Positions 18,540 through 26,379 of a DNA stretch of 64,000 nt are shown one piece after another. The stretch lies in NCBI RefSeq assembly GCF_000238315.3, contig NZ_CP011925.1:186001-250000 (forward strand), written 5' to 3'. The DNA is from Pseudoalteromonas piscicida. GTDB taxonomy: Bacteria; Pseudomonadota; Gammaproteobacteria; Enterobacterales; Alteromonadaceae. The translations under genes were made by a program, and so were the position numbers. Under the pieces are notes generated by a model. It searched no databases. It was not told the origin of the DNA and saw only the letters and a program-made list of their open reading frames with translations. Every line of letters starts with the position of its first letter. Positions within the stretch are counted from its first letter, which is position 1.

Positions 18540-18761
18540 ATGAAACTTAGAACGGTATGTGCAACGACCATAGGTGTATTGGTGAGTACGATGGCACTGG
18601 CAGCAACCTTATCATTTCAAGATGTAGACAAGGATAAAGACGGGCAGATCAGCCAGCAAGAAGCATCAGTATCATCAACATTACTTGGTCAGTTCGAGAA
18701 GCTAGATGCAGACAAAAATGGTCAGCTAAGCGCTTCTGAATTCTCTAACTTTAAAGGCTAG
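18540..18761 (+). CDS. Exported two-EF-hand protein 6
   Basis: 73 residues from the ATG at 18540, which has GAGGAG upstream and gives the same length as its paralogues (in-frame GTG 18525 and ATG 18534 are less likely). The signal peptide (MKLRTVCATTIGVLVSTMALA) is unlike that of genes 2-5. Loops are DVDKDKDGQISQQE-type and DADKNGQLSASE; the tail FSNFKG equals that of gene 5. The stop TAG forms part of the ribosome site (TAGGAGG) of gene 7, only 9 bases away, so the two are coupled. Confidence 0.83.
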   Translation: MKLRTVCATTIGVLVSTMALAATLSFQDVDKDKDGQISQQEASVSSTLLGQFEKLDADKNGQLSASEFSNFKG

Positions 18762-18770
18762 GAGGTCACA

Positions 18771-18977
18771 ATGAAAAAGTTAGCAACAGCAATTACAGCC
18801 GCCACAGTACTTTTTGCCGGCTCAGCAATGGCAGCAGAATTTAACGATTTTGATTTAGACAAAGATGGTTTTATCTCTAAAAGCGAAGCGTCACTGTCAG
18901 AATCTCTTGCTTCAATCTTTGATAAGCTAGACAGCGACGGAGATGGCAAACTGTCTGAGAAAGAATTTAATCAGTAA
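18771..18977 (+). CDS. Exported two-EF-hand protein 7
   Basis: 68 residues, shorter because it lacks the C-terminal N(F/Y)xG tail. Signal peptide ends in GSAMAA; loops are DLDKDGFISKSE and DSDGDGKLSEKE. The perfect AGGAGG upstream overlaps the stop of gene 6. It is last in the array and is followed by a strong terminator, consistent with an operon-like unit. Confidence 0.86.
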   Translation: MKKLATAITAATVLFAGSAMAAEFNDFDLDKDGFISKSEASLSESLASIFDKLDSDGDGKLSEKEFNQ

Positions 18978-19010
18978 GCAAGTGGCAATCCAAAGCGCCA
19001 CGCCTCCCCA

Positions 19011-19037
19011 AGCTCGACTTTGTAGTCGGGCTTTTTT
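19011..19037 (+). terminator. Rho-independent terminator of the EF-hand array
   Basis: AGCTCGACT (19011-19019) pairs with AGTCGGGCT (19024-19032) and is followed by TTTTTTATT, 34 bases after the last EF-hand stop codon. Confidence 0.9.
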
Positions 19038-19050
19038 ATTTCGAGCTGCT

Positions 19051-19315
19051 AGGGCCTGCTGACCTTTCAAGTTTGTTTTTGCAGCAGTTTGATTGGTATT
19101 TATACAAGGCAGAGCCTGCGTAGCATAGTTATTCTATGTAAGTTAGGCGATAACACAGTAGAAATGCCAATCAAGCGCTGCCCTTTGGGTTCCCCTGAGT
19201 GCGCTTTGTTCATTGTTGCTCAACTTTTGCCTAGATTACTAGGCGACAAGTCGAGCGTCGCGATCAAAACACACTCAGGAGAACAAAAATCAAACAGAAA
19301 AGGTCAGCAGGCCCT
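19051..19315. repeat. Non-coding dispersed element with terminal inverted repeats, copy 2
   Basis: 265 bases with perfect 17-base inverted ends (AGGGCCTGCTGACCTTT/AAAGGTCAGCAGGCCCT, allowing one shift), flanked on both sides by CT/AG to give CTAG-type borders. It is the most complete copy and lacks the 50-base block of copy 1. It lies directly after the EF-hand terminator, so copies 1 and 2 bracket the EF-hand array. The interior includes the nested inverted repeat CCTGAGTG/CACTCAGG and the hairpin TGCCTAG/CTAGGCG. Confidence 0.85.
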
Positions 19316-19345
19316 AGATAACTTAAGGTTTGGATAGGGAAGGGA

Positions 19346-19861
19346 TTAACTTAATTCATTAATCCAGCGATGATCCCTGATCCATTTCTGCATTTTAGGA
19401 AAGCCTTGTTCTGGGCAAGTCATATCCCATGCACTGAGTAATGGGTAGCCGAATCCGTTTCCTTCCTTAAAAGCAATTACGAAGCTAGCGCTAGCGCCTT
19501 TATAGCCATCCTTATGTAATACGACCTCTAAAGGCAAACCAATATATTGGATGGCAGCAACCGACCAAGCAATGGCGGCCATTTCTTCCCCTTGCATGGC
19601 TTGTTTTTCTCGGCCATTTTTGAGACCATTTTTATACACGTCTTCATGGAGTTGGTCGCGGAATATCGGCTCACATACGGCGATATGGCCGGCTTCGTGC
19701 AATATATCACCGGGGTATAGCAATTTCTCGTTATCGATATAAAGTGTACCTTTTACCGTTTTTAGACCAGGTAAAAATGTATTTTCCTCGACTTCATGAA
19801 ATCGAAAAGGTAGCTGAATTTCGGTGAGAAAATCACAAATGCGTTTTGTATGCTCGTGCAT
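19346..19861 (-). CDS. Small HExxH putative metal-dependent protein, unknown function
   Basis: 171 residues if started at the ATG at 19861 (GGGAAG upstream; an ATG at 19885 adds eight residues). It contains ILHEAGHIAV, an HExxH zinc-binding signature, followed about 40 residues later by GEEMAAIAWS, a possible third ligand. The pattern of a helix with HEAGH near a short N-terminal sheet suggests a gluzincin-like minimal peptidase fold or a structural relative; no signal peptide is present. I do not recognise a named family. It stands alone next to repeat copy 2. Confidence 0.6.
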   Translation of the reverse strand: MHEHTKRICDFLTEIQLPFRFHEVEENTFLPGLKTVKGTLYIDNEKLLYPGDILHEAGHIAVCEPIFRDQLHEDVYKNGLKNGREKQAMQGEEMAAIAWSVAAIQYIGLPLEVVLHKDGYKGASASFVIAFKEGNGFGYPLLSAWDMTCPEQGFPKMQKWIRDHRWINELS

Positions 19862-19953
19862 GTTAACTCTACTTCCCTTGAACAACCGTACTTCATTCTT
19901 AGTGAGTTTAACCTACGCTTCCAATTGCGCAAATTACTGGAGATTACAACTTG

Positions 19954-20397
19954 TTAGAGAGGCAGTTTGATCACAGCAAGCATTTCACCATCATCTTCAT
20001 TGATTCTAATTTCTTCAAAGCCAAAGCTCGCGTAAAACGATTTTGCAACGGGGTTGCTCGGTACATAACAGATTTCTATGGTGGTAAGGTTTGGTGTCAG
20101 CTTGATTTCTTTGAGTGCGAGGGTGAGCGCTTTACGCCCAATCCCTTGTTGCTGACATTGCTGATCAACCATAAAGCGCCAAATGGAGATGCGCTCTATA
20201 CTCTCTTGTACCCACATTAGCATCCCAACAGCTTCATCATCGTGATAAATTGCGCGCGTGGTATAGCCATCATTAAATTTTGATTCCACGATGGAAAACA
20301 TGTTGCAGGCTACCAAATCTTGCTGCTCAGGGCTGACATCTAAATCGCAAATGGCTTCGTAGTTGTGTTTATCAATGGCTCTTAGAGAGATATTCAT
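19954..20397 (-). CDS. GNAT-family N-acetyltransferase (SpeG/BltD-like)
   Basis: 147 residues from the ATG at 20397 with AAGGA 7 bases upstream (GTG at 20400 is possible). Motif A is FMVDQQCQQQGIGRKALTLAL (Q-x-x-G-x-G) and motif B is SNPVAKSFYASFGFEEI. The early DVSPEQQDLVACN segment and ISIWRFMVD resemble spermidine/diamine acetyltransferases of the BltD/PaiA type; substrate is not proven. Confidence 0.82.
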   Translation of the reverse strand: MNISLRAIDKHNYEAICDLDVSPEQQDLVACNMFSIVESKFNDGYTTRAIYHDDEAVGMLMWVQESIERISIWRFMVDQQCQQQGIGRKALTLALKEIKLTPNLTTIEICYVPSNPVAKSFYASFGFEEIRINEDDGEMLAVIKLPL

Positions 20398-20564
20398 CAC
20401 GGCGTCCTTGTATTGTTATAGAAACACTATTTCAAACATGGTTGTTTTGGCAAGAGAAAGTTTGCTTTATTAGCCGCACAATCATTGACCGTTAAGCGCT
20501 TCTTCCTCACACTGGAAAGCACTTTCGGCTTTATGTCGTTTTGCCCAAAAACAAGGACCTTGTG

Positions 20565-21596
20565 ATGCAGTTTACCACATTACTTAATATCTCTATTCCT
20601 ATGATCCAAGCGCCAATGGCGGGTGTGCAAAATTGGCGCTTAGCGGCTGCAGCAACAAATGCCGGAATACTCGGTTCAATTCCTTGTGGGATGCTGAGTA
20701 AAGAGCAGGTCGTTGCTGAAATTGAGCATTTTAAAGCATATGCTTCAGGCCCATATAATCTTAACTTTTTTTGCCATGAAATGCCGGAACTTGACCCTTA
20801 TCAACAAGACAAGTGGAAGAAAAAGCTGGCTTCATATTACGATGAGCTGGAGTTAACACCTAGCGATGACATGGGGATCTTAAGACGCCCATTTGATAGG
20901 GAAATGGCTGAGGCCATCGCGCCTTATAAACCTCCCGTGATCAGTTTTCATTTTGGGCTTCCTGATACTGAATTGGTCGAGTTCGTAAAATCGTGGGGGA
21001 CGACTATTTTATCTTCCGCAACGACCTTAGAAGAGGGGATATGGTTAGCTGAAAATGGTGCAGACATCGTAATAGCACAAGGGATTGAAGCGGGTGGGCA
21101 TAGGGCAACCTTCACAGAGACAAAGCTTGAGTCTCAACTACATACTCGTCAATTGGTAACTATCCTCGCTGATGCGCTATCGGTTCCTGTAGTGGCTGCC
21201 GGGGGGATTGCTTCTCATCATGATGTTACTATGATGCATGAACTGGGTGCATGTGGAACACAAATAGGCACTTGCTTCTTACTATGTGATGAAGCTAGCA
21301 CCTCTTTGGTACATCGTGATGCACTTAAATCACTGGCTGAGCCGTCTGCCGTGACCAATGTGTTTTCTGGTCGCCCTGCCCGTGGGATTGAAAATCGGCT
21401 AATGATAGATCTTAACTTCATTAACGAAGACGTACCGACTTTTCCATATGCATCAGCTGCTTTGACGCCATTGCGCGCTGCTGCTGAAAAGCAAGGATGC
21501 GGCGATTTTAGCCCCCTTTGGGCAGGCGTTAACCGCCAAGGTTGCATGGAAGTCAGTACACAAGAGATGGTAGAACATCTATGGAATGTTAAATAA
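20565..21596 (+). CDS. Nitronate monooxygenase (NPD/2-nitropropane dioxygenase family)
   Basis: A 343-residue FMN-dependent TIM-barrel enzyme oxidising nitronates such as propionate 3-nitronate. Signatures are PMIQAPMAGVQNWRLAAAATNAG at the N-terminus, the GIEAGGH segment (the active-site His region of NMOs), VVAAGGIASHHDV and the phosphate-binding GACGTQIGTCFLL. Start: the ATG at 20565 has AAGGA upstream; an ATG at 20541 adds eight residues. Likely cytoplasmic detoxification of nitro-toxins. Apparently monocistronic. Confidence 0.9.
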   Translation: MQFTTLLNISIPMIQAPMAGVQNWRLAAAATNAGILGSIPCGMLSKEQVVAEIEHFKAYASGPYNLNFFCHEMPELDPYQQDKWKKKLASYYDELELTPSDDMGILRRPFDREMAEAIAPYKPPVISFHFGLPDTELVEFVKSWGTTILSSATTLEEGIWLAENGADIVIAQGIEAGGHRATFTETKLESQLHTRQLVTILADALSVPVVAAGGIASHHDVTMMHELGACGTQIGTCFLLCDEASTSLVHRDALKSLAEPSAVTNVFSGRPARGIENRLMIDLNFINEDVPTFPYASAALTPLRAAAEKQGCGDFSPLWAGVNRQGCMEVSTQEMVEHLWNVK

Positions 21597-21753
21597 AATA
21601 TTTAGGTTAACAAATTTGACACATTTCGAGTTTATGCTCTAGCGTTTTATGACAAGGCCAACTCTGTTGTGCCTTGCTCTTTGTTACCTACGTAAGTCGA
21701 TTATTTGCTTGGGTGACATATTCGTTATGACAATAATAAACACGGAGTCGTGC

Positions 21754-22716
21754 ATGAGACATTCTATTTTAACCGCAGCGTTATTTGCCTCTTTTTCATC
21801 ACTGGCAACCCATACTTGCCCAAGTATTACCGCATTAGAAACCCATTATGCTGCACCTAATATGGTCAAGCGTAGCTTTTCTAGCTCGTTTAACAAATAC
21901 TTATCTTGGTTGCCGAGTTACCATATGGTGCACGATCAAGTAACCGCTGCCGGTGCTTCAACTCAGATCACTGCTAAATTTGACTACGGTAGCATCACTC
22001 ATAAAGACTTGGAGTTCGAGTCGGTGGAGTTTTACTACCGTGCTGAGTCGGACACAAATTGGCAATATCTTGGTGAGCAAACCACCAATGGCGATGGCAA
22101 GGCGTTTATCACCTTGCCTGAGTTATCGGCGGGTCAGTATCGTATATACGCAGGCGTACCAGCTGATGGCACTGGTGCACAAGGTTATGTCACGGTTGTT
22201 GAGCCAGGCACTCAAGCGGTCCTGTTTGACATCGATGGCACATTGACCGAATCCGATGCCGAGCAAATTGGCGACTATACCGGAATAGATCATGCCGACC
22301 CCAAAGATGGCGCTTATGATTTAGTTCGCCACTATCTTGATTTGGGCTATCAACCCGTATTTTTGACAGCCAGAGTGTATTGGTATGCTAAAGGGACACG
22401 CGGTTGGTTAAATTGGATGGGCTTACCGCAAGGCTTTCTACGCACATCACTTAGCAATGAAACCAGCCTGTTTAAAACAGCAGAATATAAAACTGCGGAA
22501 ATTAATCGCTTAAAAGCGCAGGGTATTGATGTCGTTCGTGCTTATGGTAATGCGAAAACAGATGCTGAAGCCTTTATCAAAGCGGGGATCCCAGCTTCAG
22601 AGGCGTTTACTATTGGTTCTGATGCCGGGCATTACGGTACCACAGCTATTACCGGCAATAGTTACCAAGTGCATTTAGGTGAGCTCACAACTTATCCTCA
22701 CGCTGATTGCTTGTAG
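21754..22716 (+). CDS. Exported LNS2 (lipin/Ned1/Smp2)-like HAD-superfamily protein
   Basis: 320 residues with a signal peptide (MRHSILTAALFASFSSLATHTCPS) from the ATG at 21754 (GGAG upstream). The central region (about 80-170) is a beta-sandwich-like stretch, followed by a HAD phosphatase domain: VLFDIDGTLTESD (motif I, DxDGT as in lipin phosphatidate phosphatases), VFLTARVYWYAKGTRGWL (motif II Thr) and AIGSDAGHYG-like TIGSDAGHYGT (motif IV). This matches the LNS2 architecture, eukaryotic members of which dephosphorylate phosphatidate. An exported bacterial version could act on lipid or sugar phosphates in the periplasm. Upstream in-frame ATGs at 21649 and 21727 do not give a better signal. 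Confidence 0.75.
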   Translation: MRHSILTAALFASFSSLATHTCPSITALETHYAAPNMVKRSFSSSFNKYLSWLPSYHMVHDQVTAAGASTQITAKFDYGSITHKDLEFESVEFYYRAESDTNWQYLGEQTTNGDGKAFITLPELSAGQYRIYAGVPADGTGAQGYVTVVEPGTQAVLFDIDGTLTESDAEQIGDYTGIDHADPKDGAYDLVRHYLDLGYQPVFLTARVYWYAKGTRGWLNWMGLPQGFLRTSLSNETSLFKTAEYKTAEINRLKAQGIDVVRAYGNAKTDAEAFIKAGIPASEAFTIGSDAGHYGTTAITGNSYQVHLGELTTYPHADCL

Positions 22717-22754
22717 ACCTTCCCCTCGATTGATCCAAATTTTTAGAAATTCGC

Positions 22755-22781
22755 AAAAGGAGCCGTATTTTGGCTTCTTTT
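22755..22781 (+). terminator. Rho-independent terminator after the LNS2 gene
   Basis: AAAGGAGCC pairs with GGCTTCTTT (one G-T pair) across a GTATTTT loop, starting about 40 bases after the stop codon. Confidence 0.75.
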
Positions 22782-22935
22782 GGGGAATCCTAGGTACTAA
22801 CTTACACCCCCATTATTTACTTTTGTTTATGTAATATTCATCAAAATTTCATTTTTTACACTATTCTGGCTTGACCTCTGACCATTGTAATCTAAAGTTT
22901 ATTTGTTACTAAATTGTAATAATTGGAGCAAGTAC

Positions 22936-23853
22936 ATGAAAAGGTTAATTCTCAGCGCCCTGCTTGGGTTGCTATCGGTCGTTACCTCTCCCGCCCACAG
23001 CGGTGAGGAATTAGAGTATCCCGTGGTATTAGTTCACGGTCTGTTTGGCTTTGATAATCTGCTCGGAGTAGATTATTTTTATCGCGTACCACAAGTGATC
23101 CATGAGGAAGGTGGGCAGGTTTATGTTGCAGAAGTATCATCAGCCCATAATTCAGAATTGCGTGGTGAGCAACTACTAGAGCAAGTTGCGTTGGTTCGAG
23201 CATTAACGGGGAAAGACAAAGTTAATTTAATTGGTCACAGCCAAGGCGCGCAAACTATTCGCTACGTTGCTTCAGTTAAACCTGAGTGGGTGGCCTCAGC
23301 GACTAGTATTGGTGGCGTAAACTGGGGTAGCCGTTTTGCTGATGTTGTTCGCGGTGGAGTAGACAGTGGTTCATTTTCGGAGCAGTTTTTAGCGTCGCTT
23401 GCTAACGGCCTTGCGGGGTTGATTGATTTGTTATCTGGTAAAGCAACCGCACCAAAAGACGCACTCGAAGCGCTAGGCGCTTTGACCACGGCTGGCACAT
23501 TAGCATTTAACCAAAAATACCCTGAGGGTGTGCCAAGCCATTATTGTGGCGAAACGCAAAGTCTAGCGAGCAATGGCGTGCATTATTTTTCATGGAGTGG
23601 CAGCAAAGCGTGGACCAACGTATTTGACCCTGCTGACAACGCACTTGCACTGTTCTCTCAAGTTTTTGATGAGGCCAACGACGGCCTAGTATCAGCTTGT
23701 TCTAGTAATTTAGGTCAGGTGATCAATAACCAATTCAAAATGAACCATTTAGATCAGGTAAACCACACCATTGGTATTCATCACTTGTTCGAAACAGACC
23801 CATTAACCGTTTATCGCCAGCATATTCGCCGCTTAAAAGGTCTGGCGCTATGA
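22936..23853 (+). CDS. Secreted triacylglycerol lipase, family I (foldase-dependent type)
   Basis: 305 residues with a signal peptide (MKRLILSALLGLLSVVTSPAHS) after GGAG. It matches Pseudomonas/Burkholderia-type family I lipases: oxyanion hole VLVHGLFGF, nucleophile elbow GHSQGA, the catalytic Asp likely in EANDGLVS, the catalytic His in NHLDQVNHT, and the conserved disulfide cysteines (HYCGE and SACSS). Members hydrolyse long-chain triglycerides after type II secretion and need a dedicated periplasmic foldase, encoded by the next gene with a 4-base ATGA overlap. The start at 22936 is preferred to 22903. Confidence 0.93.
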   Translation: MKRLILSALLGLLSVVTSPAHSGEELEYPVVLVHGLFGFDNLLGVDYFYRVPQVIHEEGGQVYVAEVSSAHNSELRGEQLLEQVALVRALTGKDKVNLIGHSQGAQTIRYVASVKPEWVASATSIGGVNWGSRFADVVRGGVDSGSFSEQFLASLANGLAGLIDLLSGKATAPKDALEALGALTTAGTLAFNQKYPEGVPSHYCGETQSLASNGVHYFSWSGSKAWTNVFDPADNALALFSQVFDEANDGLVSACSSNLGQVINNQFKMNHLDQVNHTIGIHHLFETDPLTVYRQHIRRLKGLAL

Positions 23854-24698
23854 AAAAGTGGGGCCTTTTGCTAATCATTTTGACTATGCTGTCGCTGGTT
23901 TATATCGAGAGTGAACAGCAAGAGACGCCGCGTCATGTTCCCCGGTTCGCGGAGTTATCGGAGCTGAAAAATGATGCGCATAAGGTCCCACAACCCAAAA
24001 AGAGTGCACCTGCAAGCTTACATTGTGAGATCATTAATAAACAGCATAAGCACCAAATAGACGATTGGCTTTTTGAGCTACAAAACCATAACCAAGCCGA
24101 TCAGTGGCAAGCTTATCTGGAATTATTACCACAATGCCTTCACGAAGTTGCAGGTCTCTACGTGCAATTTAAGCAGGCCTTAATTGATGTGGACACACAT
24201 CTTAATCTACAAGAACGTGTTGAACTGCTACACGCACTGCAGCGGCAATTTTTTACGGATGAAGTGATTGCAGTTTGGTTTGAAGATGATAATGCGTGGG
24301 ATACGCAAGCTTTGAGTCGCTGGCAAATTTTGTCAGACGCATCTATATCTGAGTCGCAAAAACAGCAATTAATTGAAACGCATATCAGTGGGCTTCCAAA
24401 GCGCGAACAAGTGTTATTTCAAACCTCAGCCCAGTTACACACCCTAAACGCAAACTGGCAGCAAAAACACTATAATGAACTAAGTGCTGACTACGGCGAT
24501 AAAGCCGCAACGCGTATACTTGAAGTCCAGAAGCAACAAAAGCATTGGCAGCAAAAACTACAAAGCTTTATGCTGCAAAAGCAAAATATTTTAGCCGAGC
24601 TTGGTGATAGCCAAATCGCAAAAGAAAAAGTCGAATCACTACTCAAACAAACCTTCACGGAGAACGAGCAAAAGCGAGTTGCTGTATTGGTTAAGTGA
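23850..24698 (+). CDS. Lipase-specific foldase (lipase chaperone, Lif/LifO-like)
   Basis: 282 residues: an N-terminal membrane anchor (WGLLLIILTMLSLVYI), a Pro/Lys-rich linker, then an all-helical domain embracing the lipase. Family-like segments are EVIAVWFEDDNAWDTQALSRWQIL, GLPKREQ and YGDKAATRILEVQKQQKHWQQKL. It overlaps the lipase gene by 4 bases and so is translationally coupled, as is normal for these pairs. It is shorter than typical foldases (about 340), and the hallmark RxxFDYxLSA motif of mini-domain 1 is not seen; the corresponding region reads DDWLFELQNH. Identification relies on both context and the C-terminal half. Confidence 0.85.
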   Translation: MKKWGLLLIILTMLSLVYIESEQQETPRHVPRFAELSELKNDAHKVPQPKKSAPASLHCEIINKQHKHQIDDWLFELQNHNQADQWQAYLELLPQCLHEVAGLYVQFKQALIDVDTHLNLQERVELLHALQRQFFTDEVIAVWFEDDNAWDTQALSRWQILSDASISESQKQQLIETHISGLPKREQVLFQTSAQLHTLNANWQQKHYNELSADYGDKAATRILEVQKQQKHWQQKLQSFMLQKQNILAELGDSQIAKEKVESLLKQTFTENEQKRVAVLVK

Positions 24699-24809
24699 TA
24701 ATTTTTTAGTTATTGATAAGATGTATAAGCCGGTTACGTGGAGCAGCCAAACCTGCAGCCATGAGCCTATCTTGGTAACTGGTCAATACAATCAAACAAG
24801 CAGTAAAAC

Positions 24810-25268
24810 ATGAAAATTGAACCAAACCTGTGGCAGCTTTATTTACAAGTATATTTTCAACCATTACAGCCAATCCGCTTTGATACACGGGGCGCTATCT
24901 TAAGTCTGTGGAATCCACATGGAAAGGTACTTTGTAAAGATAAAAATCAGCGCTTATCACGATTTTGGCAAGGGGCTTTACAGCGTGCAAATGTGCCTTA
25001 TCAGTTGCTGTGGGGCGGTGATCCGCAAATGCAATATCGAGAGTTAAGTGTTTATATAAAGTGTGATTTAGCATCGGGATACCGATGGGCGGCACGATTA
25101 AAGCAATTGGGGTTTTACTTCGTCGAAAATAATCAATTGCAACTCTATAACAGTAGCGATAAAGCGCAAAGCGATGTGGTGACGGATAAGTTCGTATCTC
25201 GGATTATCTTTGCTGCACTGCCTAAAAAGAACTCTGGGTGTCTAACTGTGCGAAGCGCTGTGCAATAA
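24810..25268 (+). CDS. DUF3293-like protein
   Basis: A 152-residue protein of unknown function. The layout LYLQVYFQPLQPIRFDTRGAILSLWNPHGKVL, then RLSRFWQGALQRANV, resembles DUF3293 proteins, which carry an early NP-x-G motif and a central helix followed by a short C-terminal sheet. There is no signal peptide. It follows the lipase pair by 111 bases in the same direction; a functional link is not implied. Confidence 0.55.
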   Translation: MKIEPNLWQLYLQVYFQPLQPIRFDTRGAILSLWNPHGKVLCKDKNQRLSRFWQGALQRANVPYQLLWGGDPQMQYRELSVYIKCDLASGYRWAARLKQLGFYFVENNQLQLYNSSDKAQSDVVTDKFVSRIIFAALPKKNSGCLTVRSAVQ

Positions 25269-25335
25269 CAGAACTGTCGAAAGAGCTAATGCTCAGTTAG
25301 GAGACCGAGTGAAAAGGCGATTCAATTGAGTGGAC

Positions 25336-26268
25336 TTACACCGCTTCACCGATTTCTTCATCCACCAAGCTTTTTATTTCCTGCCTCACCCACTGGTGGA
25401 TTGGACTATTGTGATGAATGAGATGCCAAAATTGTTCAACTTGAAAATCGGCAGTGTGAAACGGTAAATCGGCCACCGTGATGTCATAACGTCTACTTAA
25501 ATGAGTGACCAGACGTTTTGGTAATGTGGCAATCAGATCCGTGTTAATCAATAACTCCGGCACCATCGAAAAATGTGGTAAAGATGCCACTACTTCCCGC
25601 TGAGCATCCAACCTTTTCAGCTCATGATCCATATCCGTTTTGCACAAGCCATTACCAGAAATGATGAGATGTCGGCTCTGGCAATAACAGGTTAACGTCA
25701 TAGGCTGATGAGCCCATTTATGCTGACAACACATTACTATGGCATAATTATCATTAAATAAGCGCTGTTTAAATACGTTGGTGGGTGTCTCATCCGTGGA
25801 GTACAGTAGTAAATCCGCCACCTTTTCCAAGTAGTCATGAAGCGGTATAAACGAGTTGTAAGACACAATTTGTAATTTCAAATTTGGAGCACGCTGTTGA
25901 AAACGCGCTAACAATTTCGGCACTATCATCATCATTTCGAAATCCAGCGCCCCTATAGTGAATACGCCTGAGTATTGCAGGGGATCAAACTCGTCATCCA
26001 CCAACATATGACGAATAGTAGTAAGTGATAGCTCGAGTTCGCTACGAAGGCGCTCACCTTTTGCAGTTAAACGGTACTCATTTTTCACCTTTACCAATAA
26101 TGGATCAGCAAATTGCTTACGCAAGCGCATCAGGGCTCGGCTCACTGCTGGCTGGCTCATGTTTAATGCTTGAGCGGCTTGACTAATATGCTTGTGGATC
26201 AACACCTTCTCTAAGATCGTTAACAGATTTAAGTCAATACTACGTAGATTTAACTCAGGTACACCCAT
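25336..26268 (-). CDS. LysR-type transcriptional regulator
   Basis: 310 residues. The N-terminal winged helix is clear: DLNLLTILEKVLIHKHISQAAQALNMSQPAVSRALMRLRKQFADPLLVK. It is followed by a linker helix and a periplasmic-binding-protein-like effector domain (YSGVFTIGALDFEMMMIVPKLLARFQQRAPNLKL). It is divergent from the metallo-hydrolase gene at 26380, with about 110 bases between starts, the classic arrangement for a LysR protein controlling its neighbour. The effector is unknown. Confidence 0.92.
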   Translation of the reverse strand: MGVPELNLRSIDLNLLTILEKVLIHKHISQAAQALNMSQPAVSRALMRLRKQFADPLLVKVKNEYRLTAKGERLRSELELSLTTIRHMLVDDEFDPLQYSGVFTIGALDFEMMMIVPKLLARFQQRAPNLKLQIVSYNSFIPLHDYLEKVADLLLYSTDETPTNVFKQRLFNDNYAIVMCCQHKWAHQPMTLTCYCQSRHLIISGNGLCKTDMDHELKRLDAQREVVASLPHFSMVPELLINTDLIATLPKRLVTHLSRRYDITVADLPFHTADFQVEQFWHLIHHNSPIHQWVRQEIKSLVDEEIGEAV

Positions 26269-26379
26269 ACCATCACCGTATAAAATTATGCGTAAATGAT
26301 CTACATACTATAACAAACATGCATTTTTGATATGTTTGTTTTTGTTTTATCTTTTTTTCATCTTATTGAGGAGAGAAAA

